A stretch of 60,689 nt of DNA from Alphaproteobacteria bacterium UBA7314. Lineage in GTDB: Bacteria > Pseudomonadota > Alphaproteobacteria > MPNO01 > UBA830. Positions 8,398 through 17,227 of this stretch are shown piece by piece. A model generated the notes under the pieces. That model saw only the letters and a list, made by a program, of their open reading frames with translations. It did no database searches and was not told where the DNA came from. The position numbers and the translations under genes were made by a program. How positions within the stretch are numbered: the stretch's first letter is position 1; the number at the start of each line of letters is the position of its first letter. The stretch is taken from positions 147,990 to 208,678 of the forward strand of contig DKQG01000053.1 in assembly GCA_002471575.1 (NCBI GenBank), given 5' to 3'.

Positions 8398-9738
8398 CTA
8401 GAACGGGTGCGCGCCGTGGGCGCCGAGGCTCATGACATATTGCAAGATGACTTGCTTATCCGTTGCCACGTCATTTAGGTCTTCATGGTTGTATTGTAGT
8501 CGAATACGTCCGAACTCGCTATTGGTCCAATCCGCCATGACCGAAAAGGTCCTCGGATTATGCCCCCTTGAGTCGAGGTCTGTGCCAACCAGCCCGGCGG
8601 GTGTGTCAACGGGATCTAACTGCGAGTACCGTATCCCCGCTCGTATAGATGGACTGAATTTATATACCGCTTGAGCATAGTAACCCACCGAGGTGTCATC
8701 GAGTGCCACTGCTCCTCCGCCTACATTGTAGGTGCCATTTTCCTCGCGCTGGAAGATTTCAGCTTGGAGAATTAATTCCTGAGCTTTTGCGTTGCCCGTG
8801 GGAGCGTAGGTGTAGCGGACATCAGCCGCGTACAGGTATGAATTCCCGTTGAAGGTGACCTCACCTTCCTCAGTGGCTCGAGCATTAGCATCGCTATACA
8901 TCGCATAAGCGCCAAATCTCCAGCTTTGATTATTACCCAAATCTCCACCAGTACGTGCAAAAACCGAAGAGCCACCGAGGCCGGTTACGGAGTTACCAGA
9001 TGGGAAATCATCTCCGCGGAAGGCGCCGCCGCCAACTTCGAAATACTGTTCCGTTGGAAGCACGTATGACAATTCAACGCCATCGTCGTTAAATGCCTTA
9101 TTAAGATATGCCCGATAAGGAAGCGGGCGATCCGCAAAATCATCGGCATGTGCATGTTGCTCGTTTAGATATCCGAATGTCCAAAAAGCCCGCCCAAACT
9201 TTAATCTGGCGCCGTCCGGTAGGCCCGCATTAGGCAGTGTTTGGACGTAAGCCTCCTCCAATTCTATTTTGTCTTCGCCCTCTTCGCGCACGATTGCGGC
9301 GGTGAGGCTGCCATAGAATTTGTCGTCAATATTCGTGGAAAAATTCAATTCCGACTCATCGATTGAAAGGCCCTCATTTCCACGCTCGCCCTCTTCACCG
9401 ATGGCGAAGCCAGCCATATCCCCGGCGGTTTTTCGGGTAAATGATGAGGCTTTGCCATTAAGAACGAGCCCGATGGACGGGTTGAACGAGTTGTCTTTGA
9501 TGATGCGACGGCCGGCGGGCGTCTTGTTCTTGGCCGTTTGCTGACTCTTTTGCGCTTCAAGTGCCTTGATTTTAGCCTCAAGCTCCGCGGTCTTCTTTTC
9601 GTACGCTTCTTTCAGCGCCCTGATTTCCTTCATTATCGCGGCGGAACCGGTAACGCCTTGCGCCATGGCGTGCGGCGACAAAACAAGTCCGACCGACAGG
9701 GCGATTATTGCCGCCGGCCGGATAAGTGGGGTAGACAT
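8398..9738 (-). CDS. Porin-like outer-membrane beta-barrel protein, first gene of the zinc unit
   Basis: The 446-aa product starts at 9738, where a perfect AGGAGG lies 6 bases upstream; the upstream open frame is ignored. A signal peptide (IIALSVGLVLSPHAMAQ) is followed by a short coiled-coil of about 35 residues rich in Lys, Glu and Ala (EIRALKEAYEKKTAELEAKI), as in trimeric porins. Then come alternating aromatic strands and a C-terminus typical of outer-membrane barrels. The HAHADDFADRPLPYR segment lies in the barrel region. Linkage to znuA-znuB and the Zur-like palindrome suggest a zinc-responsive outer-membrane channel. No closer family was recognised. Confidence 0.75.
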   Translation of the reverse strand: MSTPLIRPAAIIALSVGLVLSPHAMAQGVTGSAAIMKEIRALKEAYEKKTAELEAKIKALEAQKSQQTAKNKTPAGRRIIKDNSFNPSIGLVLNGKASSFTRKTAGDMAGFAIGEEGERGNEGLSIDESELNFSTNIDDKFYGSLTAAIVREEGEDKIELEEAYVQTLPNAGLPDGARLKFGRAFWTFGYLNEQHAHADDFADRPLPYRAYLNKAFNDDGVELSYVLPTEQYFEVGGGAFRGDDFPSGNSVTGLGGSSVFARTGGDLGNNQSWRFGAYAMYSDANARATEEGEVTFNGNSYLYAADVRYTYAPTGNAKAQELILQAEIFQREENGTYNVGGGAVALDDTSVGYYAQAVYKFSPSIRAGIRYSQLDPVDTPAGLVGTDLDSRGHNPRTFSVMADWTNSEFGRIRLQYNHEDLNDVATDKQVILQYVMSLGAHGAHPF

Positions 9739-9798
9739 AGGTAGCCTCCTTCGTGTGGATGGTGGTAATTGCCCTGACAGGCCGCAGATCTCGACCAA

Positions 9799-9817
9799 AA
9801 TGCAATATTATAACATT
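9799..9817. promoter_or_regulatory. Zur-box-like palindrome
   Basis: The 19-base imperfect palindrome AATGCAATATTATAACATT has AATG/CATT ends and a central ATA/TAT, matching the general form of alphaproteobacterial Zur operators. It lies about 60 bases upstream of the porin start, where a promoter would be expected. It probably represses porin-znuA-znuB when zinc is sufficient. It could also touch the divergent cobW side, but that gene already has a riboswitch leader and starts 390 bases away. Confidence 0.72.
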
Positions 9818-9954
9818 ACCGATCTGGTGTCGCTGTGTAAACCCCTATTGTCCCTACTCCCCATTTGTGAGCGCGCAGCACCTCAGTTTTAGATATCCGT
9901 CTTCGAGGACGTGTGATCCCTTGCTGGATTGGCCGCTCTTGGCTAGCATGCAAC

Positions 9955-10114
9955 GGTCGACGAACCTGGGAACGGGGAAGGATGTGCGCATCCCGCCCCC
10001 GGCTGCCCCCGCAACTGTGAACGGTTAGTTCATCCCATCGGCGCCACGGCGGCATATTCGCTGGAAGGCCGGGATAGAATGATGACCCGTGAGCCAGGAG
10101 ACCAGACGTCGGCC
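9955..10114 (+). promoter_or_regulatory. Cobalamin riboswitch upstream of cobW-cobN
   Basis: The conserved blocks are all present: GGCTGCCCCCGCAACTGTGA, GCGCCACGG, CTGGAAGGCCGGGAT, and GATGACCCGTGAGCCAGGAG. The closing P1 helix is formed by GGTCGACG (9955-9962) and CGTCGGCC (10107-10114), eight consecutive pairs with one G-U. It controls cobW and, by position, cobN and cobO. A separate hairpin downstream holds the cobW ribosome-binding site. Confidence 0.95.
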
Positions 10115-10179
10115 GTATCGCTTATCTGCGGGCCGGGGTGTGTTCCGCGAACAGCAACCGGCGATGCGTGTTTGATGTA

Positions 10180-10198
10180 TTCCGCGGAGGAGGCGGAA
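10180..10198 (+). promoter_or_regulatory. Hairpin presenting the cobW ribosome-binding site (putative riboswitch expression platform)
   Basis: TTCCGC (10180-10185) and GCGGAA (10193-10198) pair over six bases, and the seven-base loop is GGAGGAG, the ribosome-binding site of cobW (ATG at 10204). The layout suggests that B12 control acts on translation. The second TTCCGCG at about 10143 could compete for the same GCGGAA arm; that alternative pairing is inference. Confidence 0.6.
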
Positions 10199-10203
10199 AC
10201 AGC

Positions 10204-11250
10204 ATGGCACTCGCCGAGAAAATTCCCGCAACCGTTGTCACCGGTTTTCTCGGTGCCGGCAAAACCACGATGATCCGCAACCTGATCGAACAGGCCAAAG
10301 GCAGGAAACTGGCCTTGGTGATCAACGAGTTCGGCGATCTCGCCGTCGACGGCGAACTGCTGAAAGGCTGCGGGAATCCCGACTGCACCGACGACGATAT
10401 CTTCGAGCTTGCCAATGGTTGCATCTGCTGCACAGTGGCCGACGATTTCTTGCCTACAATCCAGAAGATCCTAGACCGCGACGACCCGCCGGATCATATC
10501 GTGATCGAGACTTCCGGCCTTGCCCTACCGAAACCGCTGGTTCAGGCGTTCGGTTGGCCGGAGGTGCGCACGCGGGTGACGGTCGATGGCGTCGTCGCCG
10601 TGCTCGACGGGCCGGCACTGGCTGACGGGCGTTTCGCTGACAACCCTGACCGGGTGGATGCAATGCGCGCCGAGGATGAAGAACTCGATCACGAAAGCCC
10701 GCTGCACGAACTTTTCGAAGACCAACTAGCCTGCGCCGATCTGGTGCTACTGAACAAGACCGACCTGATGGACAGCGACGCGTTGGAAGCTGTGGCGGCT
10801 ATGGTCGGTGGCCGGCTGCGCGATCGTGTGCGCATGGTGAAGACCGCCCATGGTGTCATAGATACCGGCGTGCTGCTGGGGATAGAGGCAGCTGCGGAGG
10901 ACGACCTCGCCGCGCGCCCGTCGCATCATGACGCCGAGGAATATCACGATCACGACGACTTCGAGAGTTTCGAGGTTGAGATTTCCGAAATCGGCTCGCC
11001 TGACGCACTGATCGACCGGCTGCAGGCCGCCATCGCGGTGCACGATATTCTCCGCGTCAAAGGCTTTGTGCGCGTTCCGGGCAAGGACATGCGCCTGATC
11101 ATCCAGGGCGTCGGTACGCGCCTGCAGCAGTATTTCGACCGCCAGTGGGAAGATGGCGAGCCGCGCGAAACGCGGCTGGTCGTCATCGGGCTGTCCGGGC
11201 TCGACAAGGTAGCCATCGCCGCCGCGCTCGACGGCGTCGCGAAAGGCTGA
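10204..11250 (+). CDS. cobW: CobW, G3E-family cobalt chaperone GTPase
   Basis: This 348-aa GTPase begins at 10204 behind GGAGGAG. The P-loop is GFLGAGKTT near residue 19. The metal-binding GCICC motif (ANGCICCTV) lies near residue 78, and LNKTDLMD is the guanine-specificity motif. A His/Asp-rich linker (HHDAEEYHDHDD) near residue 240 precedes the C-terminal CobW_C domain. CobW is thought to deliver Co(II) to the cobaltochelatase, and it sits one base before cobN. Regulation is by the cobalamin riboswitch in its leader. Confidence 0.96.
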   Translation: MALAEKIPATVVTGFLGAGKTTMIRNLIEQAKGRKLALVINEFGDLAVDGELLKGCGNPDCTDDDIFELANGCICCTVADDFLPTIQKILDRDDPPDHIVIETSGLALPKPLVQAFGWPEVRTRVTVDGVVAVLDGPALADGRFADNPDRVDAMRAEDEELDHESPLHELFEDQLACADLVLLNKTDLMDSDALEAVAAMVGGRLRDRVRMVKTAHGVIDTGVLLGIEAAAEDDLAARPSHHDAEEYHDHDDFESFEVEISEIGSPDALIDRLQAAIAVHDILRVKGFVRVPGKDMRLIIQGVGTRLQQYFDRQWEDGEPRETRLVVIGLSGLDKVAIAAALDGVAKG

Positions 11251-11251
11251 C

Positions 11252-14200
11252 ATGCATCTTCTCGCGGCGACGCCCGGCGTTGTCTCCGACGGATCAGAGG
11301 CGGTCGATCTCGGCCAGACGCCCGGCGACATCGTGGTACTGTCGGCGGCGGATACCGAGCTTGCCGCCCTTGCCGCCGCGCAATCCCGCGCCGGCAAGGG
11401 TGCACCCTCTCTGCGGCTCGCAAATTTCCTGCAGCTGAAACATCCAATGTCGGTCGATATTTATGTCGAGACCGTCATCGCGCATGCCAAACTGGTGGTC
11501 GTCCGGCTACTGGGCGGTGCCAGCTATTGGCCCTACGGCGTGGAGCAGATCGCCGCCATCTGCCGCCGCAACGGCATCGGCTTCGCCGCCGTTCCGGGCG
11601 ACGACACGCCGGACCCCGATCTGGCGCAGCACGGGACGATGCTGTCCGATGACGTGCATCGTCTGTGGCAGTATCTGGTTCATGGCGGCCCCGCCAACGC
11701 CGACAATTTTCTGGCCTGCGCCGCTTCTCTGATCGGGCGGGATACCGAATGGGTCGAACCGGCGCCGCTGATGACGGCGGGGCTTTATTGGCCGGGATCG
11801 GATGCTACCGATCTCGATATCCTGCAGGGATTCTGGAAAAAGGGTGCGCCTGTCGCCGCCGTCACGTTTTACCGGGCGCTGATCCAGTCGGGGAATACCG
11901 AGCCGGTCGACGCGATGATCGCGGCCTTGCGGAAACGCGGTCTCAATCCGCTGCCGCTATATATCCAGAGCCTGAAAGACACCGTCTCCGCCGGTATCGT
12001 GACAAACACCTTCGCCGCGGCGCAGCCCCGCGTCATCTTGAATGCCACTGGCTTCGCCGTCTCCACGCCCAGCGCTCGCCGCACGGAAACGCCGTTCGAC
12101 GCGGCGGGTTGTCCGGTGTTGCAGATTGTCTTTGCTGCCACCGCCGAGGATATCTGGGCCGACGGCGACACGGGCCTGATCGCTCGTGACATCGCCATGA
12201 ACGTCGCCCTGCCGGAGGTCGATGGCCGGGTATTATCCCGGGCGGTGGCGTTCAAGTCCGAGGCCCGGTTTGACGACGACACCCAGACCGCCGTGGTCGA
12301 ACATCTGCCCGCACCTGATCGGATCGACTTCGCCGCCGACCTCGCAACCGCATGGGCGAAACTTGCCGATACGCCTGCCGTTGACCGACGTATTGCGGTC
12401 GTGCTGGCGAACTATCCAAACCGTGACGGTCGCATCGGCAACGGGGTCGGGCTCGACACGCCCGCGGGGACAATGACGCTGTTGCGGGCGATGCAGGATG
12501 CCGGGTACCAACTCGCGGAGCTGCCGGAAGACGGCAACGCGCTTGTCGAACGGCTGCTCGATGGGCCCACTAATTCCGGGGTTACAGCGCGCAGGATCGA
12601 GGAGATGATTTCCCTCGCCGACTACCAGATTTTCTTTTCCGGCCTGCCGAAATCAGTGCGCGACGCGGTGACACAGCGTTGGGGAAAACCGGAGGCCGAT
12701 CCATTTTTCATCGACGGCGCTGACGATTGCGGTGCGCTCGCCGTGCCGGTTTTCCGCTGCGGCAATATAGCGTTGGGACTGCAGCCGGCGCGCGGCTACA
12801 ACATCGATCCGGAAAAAACCTATCACGATCCCGACCTAGTACCGCCGCACGGCTATCTCGCGTTCTATGCTTGGGTCCGTGCGCAGTTTGGCGCCGATGC
12901 CGTCGTCCACATGGGCAAGCACGGCAATCTCGAATGGCTGCCGGGCAAGTCGTTGGCGCTGTCGGCGGATTGTTTCCCGGAAGCCGCGCTCGGCCCGATG
13001 CCGCATGTCTATCCGTTCATCGTCAACGACCCCGGCGAAGGCACCCAGGCTAAGCGCCGGGCGAGTGCCGTCATCGTCGATCACCTGACGCCGCCGCTAA
13101 CCCGCGCCGAGACTTATGGGCCGCTGGCCGATCTCGAACGGCTGGTCGACGAATACTACGAGGCCGCAGGCGTCGATCCTCGCCGCATCGAACTGCTTCG
13201 CGACCGTATTCTCGAACTGACCCGGTCGTCCGGTCTCGATCTCGATTGCGGGATTGCCGCGGATGAGCCTGCCGATGAGGCGCTGGCCAAGCTCGACAAT
13301 TATCTCTGCGAGCTGAAGGAGATGCAGATCCGCGACGGGCTCCACATTTTCGGGGAAAGCCCCGAAGGTGGATTACGCGATGCGCTGCTGGTGGCGTTGG
13401 CGCGGCTGCCGCGCGGTGACGGCAAAGACGGGGATGCATCGCTGATCCGCGCGTTGGCCGCTGATTTGGGTTTCGAAGGGTTTGATCCCTTGGATTGTGC
13501 GCTCGGCGCCCCGTGGACGGGGCCGATGCCGGTCGCACTGGCCAGGGACGATCCATGGCGAACCAATGGCGATACGGTCGAACGGCTAGAAGCGCTCGCG
13601 CTCAATCTTGTTGGCGGACGCAAACCCGACGATACTTGGACCTCGGCACGCGCAGTGCTCGACATGATCTTCAACAGCATCGCCCCCAACGTTGCCGCCT
13701 GCGGCGGGGCGGAGATTGCCGGTGCACTGGCAGCGCTCGACGGCAGGTTTCTTGCGCCCGGCCCGTCCGGTGCCCCGACGCGGGGGCGGCCGGAGGTACT
13801 GCCGACAGGGCGTAATTTCTATTCTGTCGATACCCGCACCGTGCCGACGCCGACGGCGTGGACGCTGGGCTGGAAGTCGGCGACGCTGGTGATCCAGCGC
13901 CATGCCCAGGAACATGGCGACTGGCCGCGGCAAATGGCGCTGTCGGCTTGGGGCACGTCCAACATGCGCACCGGCGGCGACGACATTGCGCAAGGGTTGG
14001 CGCTGATGGGTGTGCAGCCGACCTGGGACCGCGGTTCGGGCCGAGTGACGGGGTTCGAGATTATGCCGCTCGATGTGCTCGACCGGCCGCGGGTTGACGT
14101 CACGCTAAGGCTGTCAGGCTTTTTCCGAGATGCTTTTCCGCAGCAAATCGACCTGTTCGACAGCGCTGCCCGCGCGGTCGCCGAGCTGGATGAACCGGCG

Positions 14201-14992
14201 GACAAAAATCCGCTTGCCGCCCGCGTCGCGGAAGATGCCGCAGCGCTCATCGCCGATGGCATCGATACAGACACCGCCCACCGACGCGCCGGTCACCGGG
14301 TGTTCGGGTCCAAGCCCGGCGCCTACGGGGCGGGGCTGCAGGCGCTGATCGACGAACGCGGCTGGGATACAGATGCTGATCTCGCCCGCGCCTATATAGC
14401 CTGGGGCGGCTATGCTTATGGCGATGGCGCCGAGGGGGAGGCCGAACACCGGCTGTTCGAACGCCGCCTTGGATCGGTGCAGGCAGTGGTCCACAACCAG
14501 GACAACCGCGAACATGACCTGCTCGATTCTGATGATTATTATCAATTCGAGGGCGGGTTGACGGCCGCCGTACGCCATCTGTCTGGCGATCAACCGGCGG
14601 TATGGCACAACGATCATTCGCGCCCGGAGACACCTAGAATTCGCCGACTGGAAGACGAAATCGCGCGGGTCGTCCGCGCACGGGTGGTCAACCCGAAATG
14701 GATCGGTGGCGTCATGCGCCACGGCTACAAGGGCGCGTTCGAAATGGCGGCGACGGTCGATTACCTTTTCGCCTTCGCCGCCACAGCCAAATGCGTGAAG
14801 GACCACCATTTTGACCTGGTATTCGACGCCTATCTCGGCGACGAAGACGTGCGGGCATTCCTAGAGCAGAATAATCCTGACGCCCTGTGCGAGATGGCGG
14901 ACCGACTTTTAGAGGCGCAGGACCGGGGGTTGTGGCGGCCGCGGTCGAACACTGCTTATCAACATCTGACCGAACTGAGTGGAGCGGCTTGA
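11252..14992 (+). CDS. cobN: Cobaltochelatase large subunit CobN
   Basis: At 1246 aa this is the usual length of CobN, the substrate- and cobalt-binding subunit of the ATP-dependent aerobic chelatase that inserts cobalt into hydrogenobyrinate a,c-diamide. The segments LANYPNRDGRIGNGVGLDTP and VHMGKHGNLEWLPGKS are hallmark CobN/ChlH sequences. The C-terminal region with WIGGVMRHGYKGAFEMA is also typical. It starts two bases after the cobW stop, and its TGA shares one base with the cobO ATG. The partner AAA+ subunits (CobS and CobT of the chelatase) are not in this window. Confidence 0.97.
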   Translation: MHLLAATPGVVSDGSEAVDLGQTPGDIVVLSAADTELAALAAAQSRAGKGAPSLRLANFLQLKHPMSVDIYVETVIAHAKLVVVRLLGGASYWPYGVEQIAAICRRNGIGFAAVPGDDTPDPDLAQHGTMLSDDVHRLWQYLVHGGPANADNFLACAASLIGRDTEWVEPAPLMTAGLYWPGSDATDLDILQGFWKKGAPVAAVTFYRALIQSGNTEPVDAMIAALRKRGLNPLPLYIQSLKDTVSAGIVTNTFAAAQPRVILNATGFAVSTPSARRTETPFDAAGCPVLQIVFAATAEDIWADGDTGLIARDIAMNVALPEVDGRVLSRAVAFKSEARFDDDTQTAVVEHLPAPDRIDFAADLATAWAKLADTPAVDRRIAVVLANYPNRDGRIGNGVGLDTPAGTMTLLRAMQDAGYQLAELPEDGNALVERLLDGPTNSGVTARRIEEMISLADYQIFFSGLPKSVRDAVTQRWGKPEADPFFIDGADDCGALAVPVFRCGNIALGLQPARGYNIDPEKTYHDPDLVPPHGYLAFYAWVRAQFGADAVVHMGKHGNLEWLPGKSLALSADCFPEAALGPMPHVYPFIVNDPGEGTQAKRRASAVIVDHLTPPLTRAETYGPLADLERLVDEYYEAAGVDPRRIELLRDRILELTRSSGLDLDCGIAADEPADEALAKLDNYLCELKEMQIRDGLHIFGESPEGGLRDALLVALARLPRGDGKDGDASLIRALAADLGFEGFDPLDCALGAPWTGPMPVALARDDPWRTNGDTVERLEALALNLVGGRKPDDTWTSARAVLDMIFNSIAPNVAACGGAEIAGALAALDGRFLAPGPSGAPTRGRPEVLPTGRNFYSVDTRTVPTPTAWTLGWKSATLVIQRHAQEHGDWPRQMALSAWGTSNMRTGGDDIAQGLALMGVQPTWDRGSGRVTGFEIMPLDVLDRPRVDVTLRLSGFFRDAFPQQIDLFDSAARAVAELDEPADKNPLAARVAEDAAALIADGIDTDTAHRRAGHRVFGSKPGAYGAGLQALIDERGWDTDADLARAYIAWGGYAYGDGAEGEAEHRLFERRLGSVQAVVHNQDNREHDLLDSDDYYQFEGGLTAAVRHLSGDQPAVWHNDHSRPETPRIRRLEDEIARVVRARVVNPKWIGGVMRHGYKGAFEMAATVDYLFAFAATAKCVKDHHFDLVFDAYLGDEDVRAFLEQNNPDALCEMADRLLEAQDRGLWRPRSNTAYQHLTELSGAA

Positions 14993-15615
14993 TGGCAAAG
15001 AAACCGACGACCGACGAAGAACTTGACCGCGCCAACGAGAAATCGAAGAAGCGTAAAGAAGCGCGCGACAAAATGCTGGCTGACAAGACGGTCGAAAAGG
15101 GCCTGTTGATCGTTCATACCGGCAAGGGCAAGGGCAAATCCACGGCCGCCTTCGGCCTCGCGGCGCGCGCGGTCGGCAACGGCATGAAAGTCGGCGTCGT
15201 CCAATTCGTGAAGGGTAAGTGGGAGACTGGTGAACGCGCCGTGCTCGAACATTTCCCCGACCAGGTCACTATCCGCACCATGGGCGAGGGTTTTACTTGG
15301 GAAACCCAGGACAAGGCGCGCGATATCACGGCGGCGGAAAAGGCATGGGAGGCGTCGAAGGAGATGATCGCCGAGCCGTCCTACGATCTGGTTATCCTCG
15401 ATGAGCTTAACATCGTGCTGCGCTACGACTATCTCGATTTGCGGGATGTGCTGGATATCTTCGCCAACAAGCGCGACATGTTGCACGTTGTCGTAACTGG
15501 CCGAAACGCTAAACCGGAGCTGATCGACGCCGCCGATCTCGTGACCGAGATGACCCAGATTAAGCATCCCTTCCGCGAACAGAACGTTCGCGCCCAGAAA
15601 GGCATCGAGTTTTAG
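14992..15615 (+). CDS. cobO: Cob(I)yrinic acid a,c-diamide adenosyltransferase
   Basis: The 207-aa protein (CobA/BtuR family) adenosylates the reduced cobalt. The start at 14992 forms TGATG with the cobN stop, which is preferred over an upstream frame extension. A charged N-terminal tail (KSKKRKEARDKMLADK) leads into the P-loop GKGKGKSTAAFGLAARA. DLVILDELNIVLRYDYL carries the Walker-B-like acidic residues. VVVTGRNAKPELIDAADLVTEM and IKHPFREQNVRAQKGIEF complete the family pattern. Confidence 0.96.
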   Translation: MAKKPTTDEELDRANEKSKKRKEARDKMLADKTVEKGLLIVHTGKGKGKSTAAFGLAARAVGNGMKVGVVQFVKGKWETGERAVLEHFPDQVTIRTMGEGFTWETQDKARDITAAEKAWEASKEMIAEPSYDLVILDELNIVLRYDYLDLRDVLDIFANKRDMLHVVVTGRNAKPELIDAADLVTEMTQIKHPFREQNVRAQKGIEF

Positions 15616-15621
15616 GGTGCG

Positions 15622-15755
15622 TTGGTTCGCTCACATCCCCTTCTCTCTAGCCCTGCCCCCCCGGGGGGAGGGGATTAGGTTTGTATCCGTATCTCCAATG
15701 GAGTCCCCTCGCCCCAACGGTGAGAAAGTCAGGGAGAGGGGGAGACAGGTGTTTT
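15622..15755. repeat. GC-rich intergenic sequence with imperfect inverted repeats
   Basis: Between cobO and cobQ, a C/T-rich arm (about 15636-15665) and a G/A-rich arm (about 15719-15747, ending in AGGGAGAGGGGGAGA) can pair imperfectly. Inside, CCCCCCCGGGGGGAGGGG forms a small hairpin. It resembles dispersed intergenic palindromes of proteobacteria. It may attenuate read-through from the riboswitch-controlled cobO into cobQ. No coding potential was seen. Confidence 0.45.
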
Positions 15756-15771
15756 CTCTCTTTTTGGAAAC

Positions 15772-17223
15772 ATGACTCTCCCCGCCCTCATGCTGCAGGG
15801 GACCGGATCCGACGTCGGTAAATCCGTGTTGGCGGCGGGGTTGTGCCGGGCTTTGGTCCGGCGGGGACTTTCCGTGCGCCCGTTCAAGCCGCAGAACATG
15901 TCGAATAACGCCGCAGTTACAGCCGACGGTGGCGAGATCGGCCGCGCGCAGGCGCTACAGGCACGGGCCTGCGGTGTGGCGCTGCACACCGACATGAACC
16001 CCGTGCTGCTGAAACCGCAGACTGAGACCGGCGCCCAGGTGGTGGTGCAGGGGCAGGTTATCGGCAATGCGAAAGCGCGGGACTACCAGGCGATGAAGCC
16101 GGAGCTCATGGGTACCGTGTTAGAGAGTTTCTCGCGTCTGAGTGAACAGGCCGATATCGTCGTCGTCGAGGGGGCGGGAAGTGCTGCCGAGGTTAATCTC
16201 CGAGCCGCCGACATCGCCAATATGGGTTTTGCCGAGGCGGCACAGGTGCCGGTCGTTCTGATCGGCGATATCGACCGGGGCGGCGTGATCGCCCAGCTGG
16301 TCGGCACCTGGCATCTGCTGTCTGACCGCGAGCGGGATCTGACGCGCGGGTTCATCGTCAACAAGTTCCGTGGTGACCCGTCGCTGTTTCACGATGGCCG
16401 CGCGATCATTTGCGAACAGACTGGGATGGTCGATTATGGCACGGTACCATGGTTCGACGGCGCCGCTCGGCTGCCGCGCGAGGACGCGTTTGATGTTGGC
16501 GCCGAAGACGTCGCTGCCGGACCCATCAAGATCGCTGTGCCGGTATTTTCCCGCATCGCCAATTTCGATGACCTCGATCCGCTGCGCGCCGAACCGGAAG
16601 TCTCCGTCGTCATGGTGCGCTCGGGCGAAGCGCTGCCGGGCGATGCCGACCTTATCCTGCTGCCCGGGTCCAAGGCGACGCTCGCCGACCTCGCGTTTGT
16701 GCGCGACCAGGGCTGGGACATTGACATCGCTGCCCATGTTCGGCGTGGCGGCGCGGTGCTGGGAATCTGCGGCGGTTATCAGATGCTGGGCCGGTCCTTG
16801 GCTGACCCGGACGGAATCGAAGGCCCAGCAGCCGTGGCTGCGGGGCTCGGCCTGCTCGATGTGGAAACCGTGCTGACGTCAAACAAGAAGCTGGTTGAGG
16901 TGTCGGGCAGGGAAACGCATACCGGCGCGGCCGTGGCGGGATACGAAATGCATGTGGGCGACACCGATGGCCCGGGGGCGGCAGTTCCGATGCTCGATCT
17001 GTCAGGGCAGGCCGACGGCGCCGTCTCTCCCGACGGGCAGGTGATGGGGTGTTACGTCCATGGCCTGTTCTCATCCGATGCCTTTCGCACGGCATTCCTG
17101 CAGCGCCTGCGACCCGGCGCGCGCGCGGCGCTGAACTACGAGGCAAGTGTGGACGATACGCTGGATGTGCTGGCCGATCATCTAGAAGCACATCTCGAAA
17201 TCGATGGAATGATAAATGACTGA
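15772..17223 (+). CDS. cobQ: Cobyric acid synthase
   Basis: This 483-aa glutamine-dependent amidotransferase amidates the b, d, e and g carboxyls of adenosylcobyrinate a,c-diamide. The N-terminal DTBS-like ATP domain starts with GTGSDVGKSVLAAGLCR, and FKPQNMSNNAAVT is the family signature. The class-I glutaminase-like domain has its Cys in LGICGGYQMLG (about residue 332) and its His in GCYVHGLF (about residue 428). It stands alone behind a 156-base intergenic gap and is convergent with cbiB. Confidence 0.96.
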   Translation: MTLPALMLQGTGSDVGKSVLAAGLCRALVRRGLSVRPFKPQNMSNNAAVTADGGEIGRAQALQARACGVALHTDMNPVLLKPQTETGAQVVVQGQVIGNAKARDYQAMKPELMGTVLESFSRLSEQADIVVVEGAGSAAEVNLRAADIANMGFAEAAQVPVVLIGDIDRGGVIAQLVGTWHLLSDRERDLTRGFIVNKFRGDPSLFHDGRAIICEQTGMVDYGTVPWFDGAARLPREDAFDVGAEDVAAGPIKIAVPVFSRIANFDDLDPLRAEPEVSVVMVRSGEALPGDADLILLPGSKATLADLAFVRDQGWDIDIAAHVRRGGAVLGICGGYQMLGRSLADPDGIEGPAAVAAGLGLLDVETVLTSNKKLVEVSGRETHTGAAVAGYEMHVGDTDGPGAAVPMLDLSGQADGAVSPDGQVMGCYVHGLFSSDAFRTAFLQRLRPGARAALNYEASVDDTLDVLADHLEAHLEIDGMIND

Positions 17224-17227
17224 GCAG

